NCBI RefSeq assembly: GCF_002115755.1
Contig: NZ_JFKA01000001.1
Coordinates: 496,001 to 560,000, forward strand
Direction of reading: 5' to 3'
DNA: 64,000 nucleotides
Origin: Thalassospira mesophila
GTDB lineage: Bacteria > Pseudomonadota > Alphaproteobacteria > Rhodospirillales > Thalassospiraceae
Shown here: piece by piece, positions 9,687 through 19,042 of the stretch
Layout: every line of letters starts with the position of its first letter
How positions within the stretch are numbered: the stretch's first letter is position 1
Notes under the pieces: model-generated
What the model was told of the DNA's origin: nothing
The model's input: only the letters and a program-made list of their open reading frames with translations
Databases searched by the model: none
Position numbers and translations under genes: made by a program

Positions 9687-11303
9687 ATGCTGCCAGCAGG
9701 TGATGATTATACGGCACTGGACCGGGATTTTACCTGGAACGTGCCAGCGTTTTACAATATCGGTGTTGATGTCTGTGACAAATGGGCTGATGACCCGGCC
9801 CGTCTGGCCCTGATCCATCGTCGTGCCGATGGCACGCGCCGTGATTACAGCTTTGCCCAGATGCGCCGGCTGTCCAATCGTTTCGCAAACGTATTGTCGC
9901 GTCATGGCGTCGGGCGCGGCGACCGGGTGGGGATATTGCTGCCGCAATGCCCGGAAACCGCCATTTCCCATATCGCGACCTATAAGCTGGGCGCGATTGC
10001 CGTGCCGTTATTCACCCTGTTCGGGGTCGATGCGCTGGAATATCGGCTGGGCAACTGTGCCGCCCGCGCGCTGGTGACGGATTTGGCGGGGGCGCGCAAA
10101 ATTGCCGAAATCCGCGATCTTTTGCCCGCCCTTGAACATGTCTATGTCATTGATGGCAAACCTGATGATTGTCTGGATTTCAAGGCGCTAAGTTATGAAG
10201 CCAGCGACGATTTCACCCCGGTTCAAACCCGTGCCGATGACCCGGCGCTGATCATTTATACATCGGGTACCACCGGCCAGCCCAAAGGTGCGCTTCATGC
10301 GCACCGGGTGTTGCTGGGGCATTTGCCCGGTGTGGAAATGTCGCACGATATGTTTCCCCAAACCGGTGATTTGATCTGGACGCCGGCAGACTGGGCGTGG
10401 ATTGGCGGCTTGCTTGATGTGTTATTGCCCGCTTGGCATCACGGGGTGGCGGTGGTGGCCCACCGGTTTGAAAAATTCAGCCCGGAACGCGCCTTTGCCC
10501 TGATGGCGGAATATGGCGTGCGCAATACGTTTTTGCCGCCCACGGCCCTTAAAATGATGCGCGCAGCCTCGTCAGATGTGACAGCACACCATAATTGCAC
10601 TTTGCGCACGATTGCCAGCGGCGGTGAAACCCTGGGCGCTGAAATGCTGCAATGGGGACGTGATACATTTGGGCTGACGATTAACGAATTTTACGGCCAG
10701 ACCGAATGCAACATGATTGTCAGTTCATCATCGCGCCTTAACGCGACATTGGCGGGGCATATGGGGCGCGCCGCCCCCGGCCATGATGTGCGGATTATTG
10801 ATGAAACCGGAACCGAAATGGCCCCGGGCGATGTTGGCATGATTGCGGTACACCGGCCCGACCCGGTAATGTTTTTACAATATTGGCGCAATGATGCCGC
10901 CACCAAAGCCAAATTTATTGGCGACTGGATGATGACCGGTGATTTGGGCGCGATGGGCAAGGATGGCTTTATTCGCTTTGTTGGCCGCGAGGATGACGTG
11001 ATCAGCTCTGCCGGGTACCGTATTGGCCCCGGCGAGATAGAAGATTGCCTGATCGCCCACCCGGCTGTGAGCATGGCCGGTGTGGTTGGCAAGGACGACC
11101 CGGTGCGCGGGCAGATTATCAAGGCGTTTGTGGTGCTGGGGGATCATGGGCAACAAAGCGATGCTTTGGCCGGGGATTTGTCGGACTTTGTTCGTAACCG
11201 GCTGGGGGCGCATGAATATCCGCGTGAAATTGCCTTTGTCGATGCCCTGCCGATGACCGCGACCGGCAAGGTTGTCCGCCGGGCCTTGCGCGATATGGCA
11301 TAG
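9687..11303 (+). CDS. AMP-dependent acyl-CoA synthetase (ANL superfamily)
   Basis: Activates a carboxylic acid with ATP and then CoA, through an acyl-adenylate. The 538 residues show the AMP-binding P-loop YTSGTTGQPKG at about 191-201, the adenine-binding segment INEFYGQTE at about 332-340, the hinge region RFVGREDDVISSAGYRIGPGE at about 430-450 (21 residues in all), and the C-terminal catalytic lysine in TGKVVRR (K528). The sequence resembles medium-chain or acetate/propionate-type synthetases more than fatty-acid ligase FadD. The substrate cannot be fixed. The start has a GGGGGG ribosome site. It is a single gene with its own terminator 120 bp downstream, convergent with the ABC permease gene. 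Confidence 0.9.
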   Translation: MLPAGDDYTALDRDFTWNVPAFYNIGVDVCDKWADDPARLALIHRRADGTRRDYSFAQMRRLSNRFANVLSRHGVGRGDRVGILLPQCPETAISHIATYKLGAIAVPLFTLFGVDALEYRLGNCAARALVTDLAGARKIAEIRDLLPALEHVYVIDGKPDDCLDFKALSYEASDDFTPVQTRADDPALIIYTSGTTGQPKGALHAHRVLLGHLPGVEMSHDMFPQTGDLIWTPADWAWIGGLLDVLLPAWHHGVAVVAHRFEKFSPERAFALMAEYGVRNTFLPPTALKMMRAASSDVTAHHNCTLRTIASGGETLGAEMLQWGRDTFGLTINEFYGQTECNMIVSSSSRLNATLAGHMGRAAPGHDVRIIDETGTEMAPGDVGMIAVHRPDPVMFLQYWRNDAATKAKFIGDWMMTGDLGAMGKDGFIRFVGREDDVISSAGYRIGPGEIEDCLIAHPAVSMAGVVGKDDPVRGQIIKAFVVLGDHGQQSDALAGDLSDFVRNRLGAHEYPREIAFVDALPMTATGKVVRRALRDMA

Positions 11304-11424
11304 GTTTGCCTGGCGCGGCGGTCTTTGTGGCCCGATGGAGCGGCGCGGGTCGGGCAATATATGCAGATAATCAAACCGCATACGAAATCACCGCTGTTTT
11401 CGGACGGGCGCGGGTTTTTAAGAC

Positions 11425-11470
11425 ACATACGGGCAGCACCTTGGTATCGGTGCCGCCCGTATGTTTTTTT
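11425..11470 (+). terminator. intrinsic terminator after acyl-CoA synthetase
   Basis: A long stem (ACATACGGGC plus GCACC, one mismatch, and the complement) with an 8-nt loop is followed by seven T. The T run lies on the plus strand, so it serves the synthetase; the stem ends just before the stop of the convergent permease gene. Confidence 0.88.
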
Positions 11471-11474
11471 GGGT

Positions 11475-14018
11475 TTATTCGTTGCGCAAAATTGGCGCGG
11501 CGGGGCTGCGCAGCGCCTGCCATGTGCCAATAAAGCCTGCCGTAAGTGTCGCGATCAGCCCGATCAGGATGGGGCCGAAAATGGTGGCGGGTAACAGGGT
11601 CCAGCTTGCGCCCATCACCAGCACCAAAACCGCCCATGCCGCCGCACTGCCAAACAGGGCGGCAATCAGCCCGGTCGACAGGCCCAAAATGCCGTATTCC
11701 AGCGCATAGGCGTATAAAATATTGGCCCGCGTTGCGCCCAGCGTTTTAAGGACAACGGCATCATAAATGCGTTTGCGCCGCCCGGCGGCAACGGCACCCG
11801 CCAGCACCAGTACCCCGGCGATAATGGCAATAGAACTGGTCGCACTTAGCGCAAGGCCGATTCCGGCCAGAATGGTATTGGCCGCCTCCAGCGCCTCGCG
11901 CACGCGAATGGCGGATACATTGGGGAAGTCCTTGCCAATCATGACATCAACCGGTTCTTCCATGGCCGGCGGCATGTGGGCGGTGGCGATCAGGCTATAG
12001 GGGGCCTTGTCGATCAGGCCAGGCGAAAACACCATGGCAAAATTCATGCGCAGGCTTTGCCAGTCCACTTCACGCAGATTGGCAATTTCGGCAGTAATAT
12101 CGCGGCCCAACACATTCACAGTTAATGTATCGCCCGGTTTCAGGTTAAAGCTGGCCCCGATATCGGCCGTCAGCGATACCAGCGGTTTGCTGGCATCGTT
12201 ATAGTTTTCCGGCCACCATTGGCCTTGCGTAATTTTGGTGCCCTCGGGCGCGGTTGTGGCAAAGGTTAACCCCCGGTCGCCGCGCAAAAACCAGCGATCA
12301 TCGCCCGGCGGAATATCGTTGGCATTGACCCCGTTTAACGCCGTTACACGGCCGCGTAACATCGGGGTTTGTTCAATGTTATCAACATCCTTCTGGCTGC
12401 CCAGTTCGGATCGGAACGCATCAATCTGGTCAGGCCGGATATCAAGAAAGAAAAAGGCCGGGGCGGATTCTGGCAGGCGGTCCTGTATTTCGTGGTTCAG
12501 GTTGCCTTCGATGCTGGCAATGGTGACCAGCAATGTTAGCCCCAGCCCCAGCGACAAAGTAACGGCGGTGGTCGATGTGCCGGGCCGGTGCAAATTGGCC
12601 AGTGCCAGCCGGGTAAAGGCGCTGCGCCCCTTTGTGAACCGTTTTGATATCGATATAACGGCACGTCCGGCCAGGGTGAAAATAACAATGGCGGCGATAG
12701 ATGCACCGATAAAGCCCAGCGCAATGGCGGTATCGGTGGCACTGGCCACTGTCAGGATCAGCAAAAGTATCAGCGGGACGGCCAATACCGGCACATCACG
12801 GCGACGCATGAAATTGCCGGTCAGCCCGGCACCTGACCGAAACAGGCGGGCGGCGGGAATTTCACGGGCACGCAACAGCGAGGGCAGGGCAAAAACCAGA
12901 GTGGTTAAAATGCCAAAGGCCGTTGCAATCACAAGCGAGGGCAGGGCAGGCCCGGCAGTAACCGCAATTGGCAGCTTGTCAGCCAGAACTGGGGCAACAA
13001 GCATGGGGGCCAACGCGCCAATCATAAGGCCGATAATGATCCCCAAAATGGCGATGGCCAGAATTTGCAGGAAATAAATCCGCAATACCAGACTATGGGT
13101 CGCCCCGATTGATTTTAACGTCGCAATCACGGACGTTTTGCTTTCGACATGGCTGCGCACCGCATTGGCAACACCGATGCCACCGACCAGAAGGGCCGAT
13201 AACCCGACCAGGGTTAAAAACAATGTCAGCCGTTCGATAAAGCTTTTCAGGCCGGGGCTGGCATTTTTGGTGTCGCGCACGCGCCAGCCCTCGTCGGGAT
13301 AGGCATCGTCCAAACGGGTGCGAAAGGCTTTGATTGTGTCGTTATTTTTCAGATCGATCAAATAATGATAATGCATCAGGCTGCCCGGCACGATCAGGCC
13401 GGTATCGGCAAGGGCAGGCAGGGCCACCATCAAACGGGGGCCAAAGTTTAAAAAGCCAATGGCTTTGTCGGGTTCCTTGGTGATGATGCCGCGAATTTGT
13501 ACATCAATGTCACCCAGTTTCACCGTATCGCCGACCTTAATGTTCAAGCGTTCCAGCAACCCTGCTTCGGCAACACCGCCCCAAATACCGTCTTTTTTGT
13601 CTAAAATGCCCGTAAACGGGACATCGTTTTGCAACTGCATCTGTCCAAAAAGCGGGTATTGGGCATCAACTGCTTTCAGTTCGACCAAACGACGCTGGCC
13701 ATTGCCATAGGCAGTGGCGCGCAAGGTGGCAATTTGTTCAACCCGCCGGGCGTTGTCGTTAAACCAGCTTTTCTGGGCGTCGCTGGCCGGCATATTGACC
13801 TGCTGAATTTCGATATCGCCGCCCAAAAGGGCGCGGCCATCGCGCTCTAACGCCCCTAAAACCGATTGCGAAACATTTCCCACTGCGGCAATGGTGCCGA
13901 CCCCGAGGGCAAGGCAGGCCAGAAAAATCCAGAAGCCGCGCAAACCGCCGCGCAATTCACGCTGCGCCACCCGCCATGCCAGCATCCACTGGTTGGGTTG
14001 CGGTGTTTCAACCCCCAT
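11475..14018 (-). CDS. ybbP: ABC transporter permease, FtsX/MacB type (YbbP-like)
   Basis: Large inner-membrane permease of the FtsX family with 847 residues, the size of E. coli YbbP (about 800). It has an N-terminal membrane helix at about 27-48, a long extracytoplasmic domain, a central group of helices (about 265-480), a second periplasmic domain, and three C-terminal helices. This is the duplicated FtsX layout seen in YbbP and LolC/E-like proteins. Its start overlaps the stop of the ATPase gene (TAATG), so the two are translationally coupled and should form one transporter. The substrate is unknown; a role in lipid or envelope handling is suggested by the linked esterase gene, as in E. 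coli. Confidence 0.92.
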   Translation of the reverse strand: MGVETPQPNQWMLAWRVAQRELRGGLRGFWIFLACLALGVGTIAAVGNVSQSVLGALERDGRALLGGDIEIQQVNMPASDAQKSWFNDNARRVEQIATLRATAYGNGQRRLVELKAVDAQYPLFGQMQLQNDVPFTGILDKKDGIWGGVAEAGLLERLNIKVGDTVKLGDIDVQIRGIITKEPDKAIGFLNFGPRLMVALPALADTGLIVPGSLMHYHYLIDLKNNDTIKAFRTRLDDAYPDEGWRVRDTKNASPGLKSFIERLTLFLTLVGLSALLVGGIGVANAVRSHVESKTSVIATLKSIGATHSLVLRIYFLQILAIAILGIIIGLMIGALAPMLVAPVLADKLPIAVTAGPALPSLVIATAFGILTTLVFALPSLLRAREIPAARLFRSGAGLTGNFMRRRDVPVLAVPLILLLILTVASATDTAIALGFIGASIAAIVIFTLAGRAVISISKRFTKGRSAFTRLALANLHRPGTSTTAVTLSLGLGLTLLVTIASIEGNLNHEIQDRLPESAPAFFFLDIRPDQIDAFRSELGSQKDVDNIEQTPMLRGRVTALNGVNANDIPPGDDRWFLRGDRGLTFATTAPEGTKITQGQWWPENYNDASKPLVSLTADIGASFNLKPGDTLTVNVLGRDITAEIANLREVDWQSLRMNFAMVFSPGLIDKAPYSLIATAHMPPAMEEPVDVMIGKDFPNVSAIRVREALEAANTILAGIGLALSATSSIAIIAGVLVLAGAVAAGRRKRIYDAVVLKTLGATRANILYAYALEYGILGLSTGLIAALFGSAAAWAVLVLVMGASWTLLPATIFGPILIGLIATLTAGFIGTWQALRSPAAPILRNE

Positions 14019-14770
14019 TATGCTATGTCCCCGCCTGAAACAATAACGCCGTCACGCATGGTGATGGCCCGGTCACAGCGTGCAGCTAACCCTTCATCAT
14101 GGGTGATTAAAAGCAGGGTCGATCCCTTTTTGCGCGCCAGATCAAACAGCAATTCAATAATCGTTTCGCCTGTGTGCCCATCCAGATTACCGGTGGGTTC
14201 GTCGGCCAGCAGCAATTCCGGGTCGGTTGCCAGGGCACGGGCCAGCGCCACGCGCTGTTGTTCGCCGCCACTTAACTGTCCGGGGTAATGATCAAGCCGG
14301 TGATCAAGGCCAACGGCGGTTAATTCTGCGCGTGCGCGTTCAAACGCATCGGCGCGCCCGGCAAATTCCATTGGCAAGGCGACGTTTTCAAGCGCGCTCA
14401 TCGACGGAATCAGATGAAAATCCTGAAATACGATGCCGACATGGTGGCGGCGAAACAGGGCCAGCCCGTCTTCGCTTAGCTGGCGCAAATTGTGGCCGCA
14501 AATTTCAATAACACCATCTTGTGCTTGTTCCAGTCCGGCAATGACCATCATAAGCGATGTTTTACCTGATCCCGACGGGCCAATCAGGCTAACGCGTTCG
14601 CCTGCCTTAACCGACAAATCGATATTTTTAAGAATATCAACCGTGCCAGCAGGCCCCTTCAGGCTTAGTTTCAGCCCCTTCACATTGATCGGCAGGTTTG
14701 CCAAGGCCGCAGCAGTTTCGGGGTGATCGGCGGTCGATGACAGGGGCGAGGCAGAAGCAGAATCACGCAT
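14018..14770 (-). CDS. ybbA: ABC transporter ATP-binding protein (YbbA-like)
   Basis: ATPase partner of the downstream FtsX-type permease. The 250 residues include Walker A GPSGSGKT at 64-71, Q-loop Q116, signature LSGGEQ at 166-171, Walker B LLLADEP at 186-192 and the switch histidine in LLITHDEG. The MacB/LolD/YbbA subgroup is indicated by the LIGPSGSGKTSLM segment and by the neighbouring permease. I chose the ATG at 14770; a longer frame reaches 14917, but that extension has no family similarity and would overlap the divergent esterase start. About 30 residues at the N-terminus before the ABC domain are unusual and low in similarity. Confidence 0.93.
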   Translation of the reverse strand: MRDSASASPLSSTADHPETAAALANLPINVKGLKLSLKGPAGTVDILKNIDLSVKAGERVSLIGPSGSGKTSLMMVIAGLEQAQDGVIEICGHNLRQLSEDGLALFRRHHVGIVFQDFHLIPSMSALENVALPMEFAGRADAFERARAELTAVGLDHRLDHYPGQLSGGEQQRVALARALATDPELLLADEPTGNLDGHTGETIIELLFDLARKKGSTLLLITHDEGLAARCDRAITMRDGVIVSGGDIA

Positions 14771-14916
14771 GAAAAATCCAGTCAGGGTTGCGCCATGGCG
14801 ATTTGGTAGGCATTTGACAGAGACAAACCGCCATTGCGATGATCGATTTTCATGCAATTTGGCGGTTAAAGACCTGAAACACCAAAATATTGCGCCAGCA
14901 TAACAAGAGGAAGCCA

Positions 14917-15684
14917 ATGATTACCTGCAGAAATGTGTCAATATCCACACCGGGGCAAGGGGCTGGTGTTAACAGTTTCACTTTTACCCGCGCGGGGCAT
15001 CATTTATTCGGGGCCGGTTTGCGGCGCATGGGTGTGTTTTTCGCCCTGATGGCTTTCGTTTCGGTTTGTGTATTTGGCCTGTCTGCCCATGCCCAAACGA
15101 CAAACACGGCAAATGAAGCCAATAATCCAGACCAAAAACCAACCATTGTTTTGTTTGGCGACAGTTTGATTGCCGGGTATGGCCTGCCGCAACAAGATGG
15201 TTTTGCCCCCAAACTGGCGGCTGCCCTGAAAAATGCCGGGCTGGATGCCAACGTTATTAACAGCGGTGTGTCGGGCGATACAACGGCGGCCGGGCTGGCG
15301 CGGCTGGACTGGGCGATGGTCGACAAGCCGGATCTGGTGGTGCTGGAACTGGGCGCAAACGATGCCTTGCGCGGCGTTGACCCGGCGCAAACCCGCAGTA
15401 ACCTTGGGAAAATAATCGAAAAACTGCAAGCCGGGAAAATCCGCATTTTGCTGGTCGGCATGATGGCCCCCCCCAATATGGGCAAGGAATACGGGGCGGA
15501 GTTTAATTCGATCTATCCTGATCTGGCCAAAAAGCACCAAATTCCGCTTTATCCGTTTTTCCTTGATGGCGTGGTCGCCGACCCTGCCCTTAATCAGGGC
15601 GATGGCATGCATCCCAATGCCCGCGGCGTCGATATCATTGTCGGTAAAATTGCCCCGGCCGTGCAAGATGCCCTTGGTAAATAA
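14917..15684 (+). CDS. tesA: GDSL-type arylesterase / lysophospholipase (TesA-like)
   Basis: Exported SGNH hydrolase acting on acyl esters or thioesters in the periplasm. Catalytic blocks are visible: GDSL at 81-84 (nucleophile S83), the oxyanion glycine in SGVSGDTT (G120), GAND at 146-149 (N148), and the D229-x-x-H232 pair in DGMHPNARG. Length is 255 with ATG at 14917, which has AGAGGA five bases upstream. The signal peptide would then be unusually long: its hydrophobic core is at about 38-55 with cleavage after AHA. A start at the internal Met near residue 38 would give a normal signal. It is divergent from ybbA-ybbP, the same arrangement as in E. coli. Confidence 0.92.
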   Translation: MITCRNVSISTPGQGAGVNSFTFTRAGHHLFGAGLRRMGVFFALMAFVSVCVFGLSAHAQTTNTANEANNPDQKPTIVLFGDSLIAGYGLPQQDGFAPKLAAALKNAGLDANVINSGVSGDTTAAGLARLDWAMVDKPDLVVLELGANDALRGVDPAQTRSNLGKIIEKLQAGKIRILLVGMMAPPNMGKEYGAEFNSIYPDLAKKHQIPLYPFFLDGVVADPALNQGDGMHPNARGVDIIVGKIAPAVQDALGK

Positions 15685-16812
15685 GGGCGGAAGCGTGCCT
15701 GTCGCTGCCATAGGGGCTGTCCCTGAGCGTACGACAGGCACAATTTGTGCAGTTGCCCTGTCTTGGGGGTGATGCCTCTTAATTTGTTGAAATAAAACAG
15801 ATTTTGATTTGTCCGTGGCGGCCTGATTCGGGGATGTGCAAATAAGGGCCGGTTAAAAAACGGCGTCTTTGGGTTTTCAGGCGATACGAAATTGCACGAC
15901 CCGCCAAAATCGCATGGCTGGGGCTGGGGACGTGGCAGGAAAACTGCGCACGGTTAAGGGCTTGAGACCAAATATGGATTTGGAAAACCATCTTTTTAAA
16001 CTCAGCATTCTGTTGAGAGGCAAAATCATAGGCCAAAAACTGCAAAAGTAGATAGAATTCGTAACGGATTGATAATGATGTTGTGATGATTCTCGTGAGC
16101 GTTAGTTCAGCGAAAGTGAAATCATGTTATATATATAAATATCAATATGTTGTGTGTTCCCGGCGAGGCGTGGTTACACCGAAAATCCAACGAAAAACGC
16201 TGCAAAAACGACGGTTTTGGGACTGAAAACTGCCTGTTAAGACCTTGTTTACTTTCGGCTGTGTTCCGAACGCAAATTTTGCAACTGCATTTGTAGATTT
16301 TGACGATTTCGCGACAGGATCAGGTCCGGCGCGCTTTGAAAAACCGTCAAAATAGGCCGTAAACCGAAACAACTTTCGGGGAGAAAGCGCCTGACGTTCA
16401 AAGCCAGGGTTTTTACGGGTGTATGTTGGTAAGTAATTGTATTTCCGTATTTATTTTTGATGCTGCGTTAGATTTACAAGCCTGAACGGCACACGCGCAT
16501 AGCTGTGGTCGGGATTGTTAACTATTTGTTATGCATTTTCAGAATGTCGGAGTGTTGCTACAGACTTTCTTGAAAAATACAATAATTTCAAATCGTTATT
16601 CGTTTGTTCGCGTGGGTTCTTTTGTAAGAATGCAACCAGCGCAAGCAATGCGTCAGGTTTTTGACTCGGAAGCGATTCAAGATTGGCTACTTTTGTAGTT
16701 GCGTCCTAAAATGGCCTCGCATACAGTCGGGGCGCGGATATGGAAGGGAACGGCGGACCGTTTTTCGTTCCTGTCGCATTGGATCAAAGCCATTTTCGTG
16801 ACAAGGGGCTTC
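15685..16812. other. long gene-free region, partly A+T-rich
   Basis: I find no convincing gene here. Short open frames on both strands lack ribosome sites, family features and normal codon use. An inverted repeat, GTGCCTGTCG at 15695-15704 and its complement at 15732-15741, follows tesA but has no T run. The part from about 16060 to 16690 is clearly richer in A+T than its surroundings, with TATATATATAAATAT near 16129-16143. It could hold promoter sequences, an untranslated leader for the J-domain gene, or a non-coding RNA. Confidence 0.5.
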
Positions 16813-17514
16813 ATGGCGTCGCCAACTGTAAAACAGTCCTATACCATTCCCTGTGCCAGTGTTTTTCGCGATGCCGTGCTTGATCTTGCTACGCGGCGCG
16901 AGGTCAATGCCGCCGATCTGGCGCGTTCGGTCATGCTGATTGTGCCGCGTGATGTTATTGATGGTTATACAGACCCTGGTGATCCGCCGGCGGGCGATCG
17001 TGAAACCATTGTGTTAAAATCGGGCCCGGCCGAAGGGCGGCCATGGCGGCGAAAACCACGCCTGCAATTGCGATTACCGTCGGGATATTCGATTGTCACG
17101 GTGCGTAAGGCGTTGAAAATGGCGCTGGATTTTGAGGGGGGCGATGTGCGCATTCGCGTTGATCGCCCCGATGTGCTGGCTGCCGAACGCCGTGCGATGC
17201 AAGAAGTTGCCGACCTTAAAAAACGTGTGATGCAGCCGCCCGCCGAATTGTTGCAATCGCGCGAGGAGGTCGAACGCCTGCGCCAAATTGTGCATAATCT
17301 GGCATTTGACCCGCTTGATCGCGGGGTTAGCACCTATAATGATGCCTTGCATGTGATGGGCTTCCCCCCCGGTGCGCGGCCAGATTTACAAGCCATCCGT
17401 ACCAAATACCGGGTTTTGGCCGCCATCCACCACCCCGATAGCAATTATGGCTCCCATCAGCGCATGACCCAGTTAAATGCTGCCATGGAACTGTTGCGCC
17501 GCCATGTTGGCTGA
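16813..17514 (+). CDS. J-domain protein with uncharacterised N-terminal region
   Basis: Probable co-chaperone that recruits an Hsp70 (DnaK). The C-terminal 60 residues have the J-domain layout, with helix II, the diagnostic HPD at 207-209 (in AIHHPDSN) and a short helix III. The first 140 residues are unlike DnaJ. They have a basic patch (RPWRRKPRLQLRLPSG) and no Gly/Phe or zinc-finger region. A charged helix around 140-165 may form a coiled coil. The ATG chosen has AAGGGG five bases upstream; a longer frame to 16699 has none. No dnaK is in the window. The client specificity is unknown. Confidence 0.85.
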   Translation: MASPTVKQSYTIPCASVFRDAVLDLATRREVNAADLARSVMLIVPRDVIDGYTDPGDPPAGDRETIVLKSGPAEGRPWRRKPRLQLRLPSGYSIVTVRKALKMALDFEGGDVRIRVDRPDVLAAERRAMQEVADLKKRVMQPPAELLQSREEVERLRQIVHNLAFDPLDRGVSTYNDALHVMGFPPGARPDLQAIRTKYRVLAAIHHPDSNYGSHQRMTQLNAAMELLRRHVG

Positions 17515-17764
17515 TGGGTTTGATGGCGTTTTCCTTCCCTGCTCGTAAGGGCAGCCTTTTGTTTGTGGTCTTGTGATCGGCCCGGCAGAATGTTTAGATC
17601 ATCAAAGACAACAGACAAGGTCGATAGGTATGCGACCACTAGATAAGACAGTCTGGCGGGTGGCCATGCAGATGGTAATATGGTGTGATGGCCGTCGGGA
17701 AGTTACGTGATGGCGTATCTGGCTTTGAAAAGTGGTGGTCGGGTCCAATCAACGGGGAAATGTC

Positions 17765-18916
17765 ATGACAGCAGAATTTATTGCGGCACATGCCAGCGGT
17801 GAACACTGGGCGGCAATTTCGTCGGAACTGGCCGAAAAACTGGAACGACAGGGCCCGATTACGGGCGGTTTGGCCTTTTTATATGTGTCCGAAGCCATCG
17901 CGGGCGATATGGGCAGCATCCTGACGTTTTTGCGATCCCGTCTTGGTGTCGAATTTTGGGTTGGCACCACTGGTGTCGGGGTTTGCGGGCCAGGGCGGGC
18001 CTATTTCGGGGTTCCCGCCGCATCGGTGATGATTGCGCCGTTCGCCAGCGACCGCTTTCATGTGTTTGACCCGGTCTGTCGCGATGCCGATATTGATAGC
18101 GATGATATTCAAGATGCGTTTGATCGCCTGGAACCGGTTTTCGGGCTGGTCCATGCCGACCCCGGCGTCCCCGATACCTTGAAACTGCTGCCTGAACTGG
18201 CGCGTGCCGGGTCGATCTATCTTGTGGGCGGGGTGGCGTCGGGAAGTAACAAGGGGGCATCGCAAATTGCCAACAAGGTTACGAATGGTGGTCTTTCTGG
18301 CGTTATGTTTGCCCATGATACGGTGGTGCAGGTCGGGCTTAGTCAGGCCTGTTCGCCCATTGGGCCTGTGCATCGGGTGACCGAAGGGCGCGGCGGCATT
18401 ATATCCATGTTAGACGACAAACCGGCCTATCAGGTGTTTTGTGATGAAATGGGTGCCGATGAAAACGGCATGTCACGGGCATCGGGCGGCGGGGCGGTCG
18501 CGCAACCAGGCACCGGGCGCTATCATATCGCCTTTATGGTGCCTGGCACCGATACCGGCGATTTTGTTGTGCGTAACCTGGTTGGGATAGACCCGCAAAA
18601 CAACCTGATGGCAGTTAATGACGATGCCCGGCCTGGCGATGCCGTGCGGTTTGTTCGCCGTGACAGTGCAACTGCCGAGCAGGATTTGCGCCGGATGCTG
18701 GCCGATTTGCAGCGTCGCCTGCCGGCAAGACCACGAGGGGCCCTTTATTGCAGCTGTGTTGCCCGGGGGCCGCATTTATTTGGCACGGAAAACCGCGAAA
18801 TGATGATCATTCAGGAAGAACTGGGCGATTTGCCCTTAACCGGTTTTTACGGAAATGGTGAAATTTGTAACGACCGTTTTTACGCCTATACGGGAGTTTT
18901 GACCCTGTTTATGTAA
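17765..18916 (+). CDS. FIST domain (FIST_N + FIST_C) sensory protein
   Basis: FIST proteins are thought to bind small ligands, possibly amino acids, and act with signal-transduction partners. The 383 residues show the N-terminal FIST domain (about 5-200, with VGTTGVGVCG and YLVGGVASG) and the C-terminal FIST_C domain (about 225-370, with CVARGPHLFGTENRE and the closing LTGFYGNGEI). There is no signal peptide or added kinase or methyl-accepting domain, so it is a stand-alone cytoplasmic FIST protein. The ATG at 17765 has GGGGA upstream. No two-component gene is adjacent; the chemoreceptor at 57-58.6 kb is too far away to be linked. Confidence 0.9.
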   Translation: MTAEFIAAHASGEHWAAISSELAEKLERQGPITGGLAFLYVSEAIAGDMGSILTFLRSRLGVEFWVGTTGVGVCGPGRAYFGVPAASVMIAPFASDRFHVFDPVCRDADIDSDDIQDAFDRLEPVFGLVHADPGVPDTLKLLPELARAGSIYLVGGVASGSNKGASQIANKVTNGGLSGVMFAHDTVVQVGLSQACSPIGPVHRVTEGRGGIISMLDDKPAYQVFCDEMGADENGMSRASGGGAVAQPGTGRYHIAFMVPGTDTGDFVVRNLVGIDPQNNLMAVNDDARPGDAVRFVRRDSATAEQDLRRMLADLQRRLPARPRGALYCSCVARGPHLFGTENREMMIIQEELGDLPLTGFYGNGEICNDRFYAYTGVLTLFM

Positions 18917-18918
18917 TA

Positions 18919-18937
18919 TCGTGATGAAATATCACGA
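18919..18937. promoter_or_regulatory. operator-like palindrome upstream of tas
   Basis: TCGTGATGAAATATCACGA has perfect 7-bp arms around a 5-nt centre. It starts 3 bp after the FIST gene and lies about 105 bp before tas. There is no T run, so it looks more like a protein-binding site than a terminator. Confidence 0.4.
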
Positions 18938-19003
18938 AAAAAAGCAAGGCAGCGGTTTCATTGTCGACGCGGCAGGATATATTCATCCTATTTCCAAAAT
19001 GAG

Positions 19004-19024
19004 GCGGCCCGCAAACAGGGCCGC
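19004..19024 (+). repeat. hairpin just upstream of the tas ribosome site
   Basis: GCGGCCC and its complement pair around a 7-nt loop, ending shortly before the AGGGG ribosome site. It could end FIST transcripts weakly or affect tas translation. Confidence 0.35.
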
Positions 19025-19042
19025 AAAAAGGGGACTTTTAGG

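Noticed and set aside
12235-13077. 280-codon frame opposite the YbbP-like permease
   Set aside because: Antisense shadow of a well-supported membrane protein; no ribosome site or family feature.
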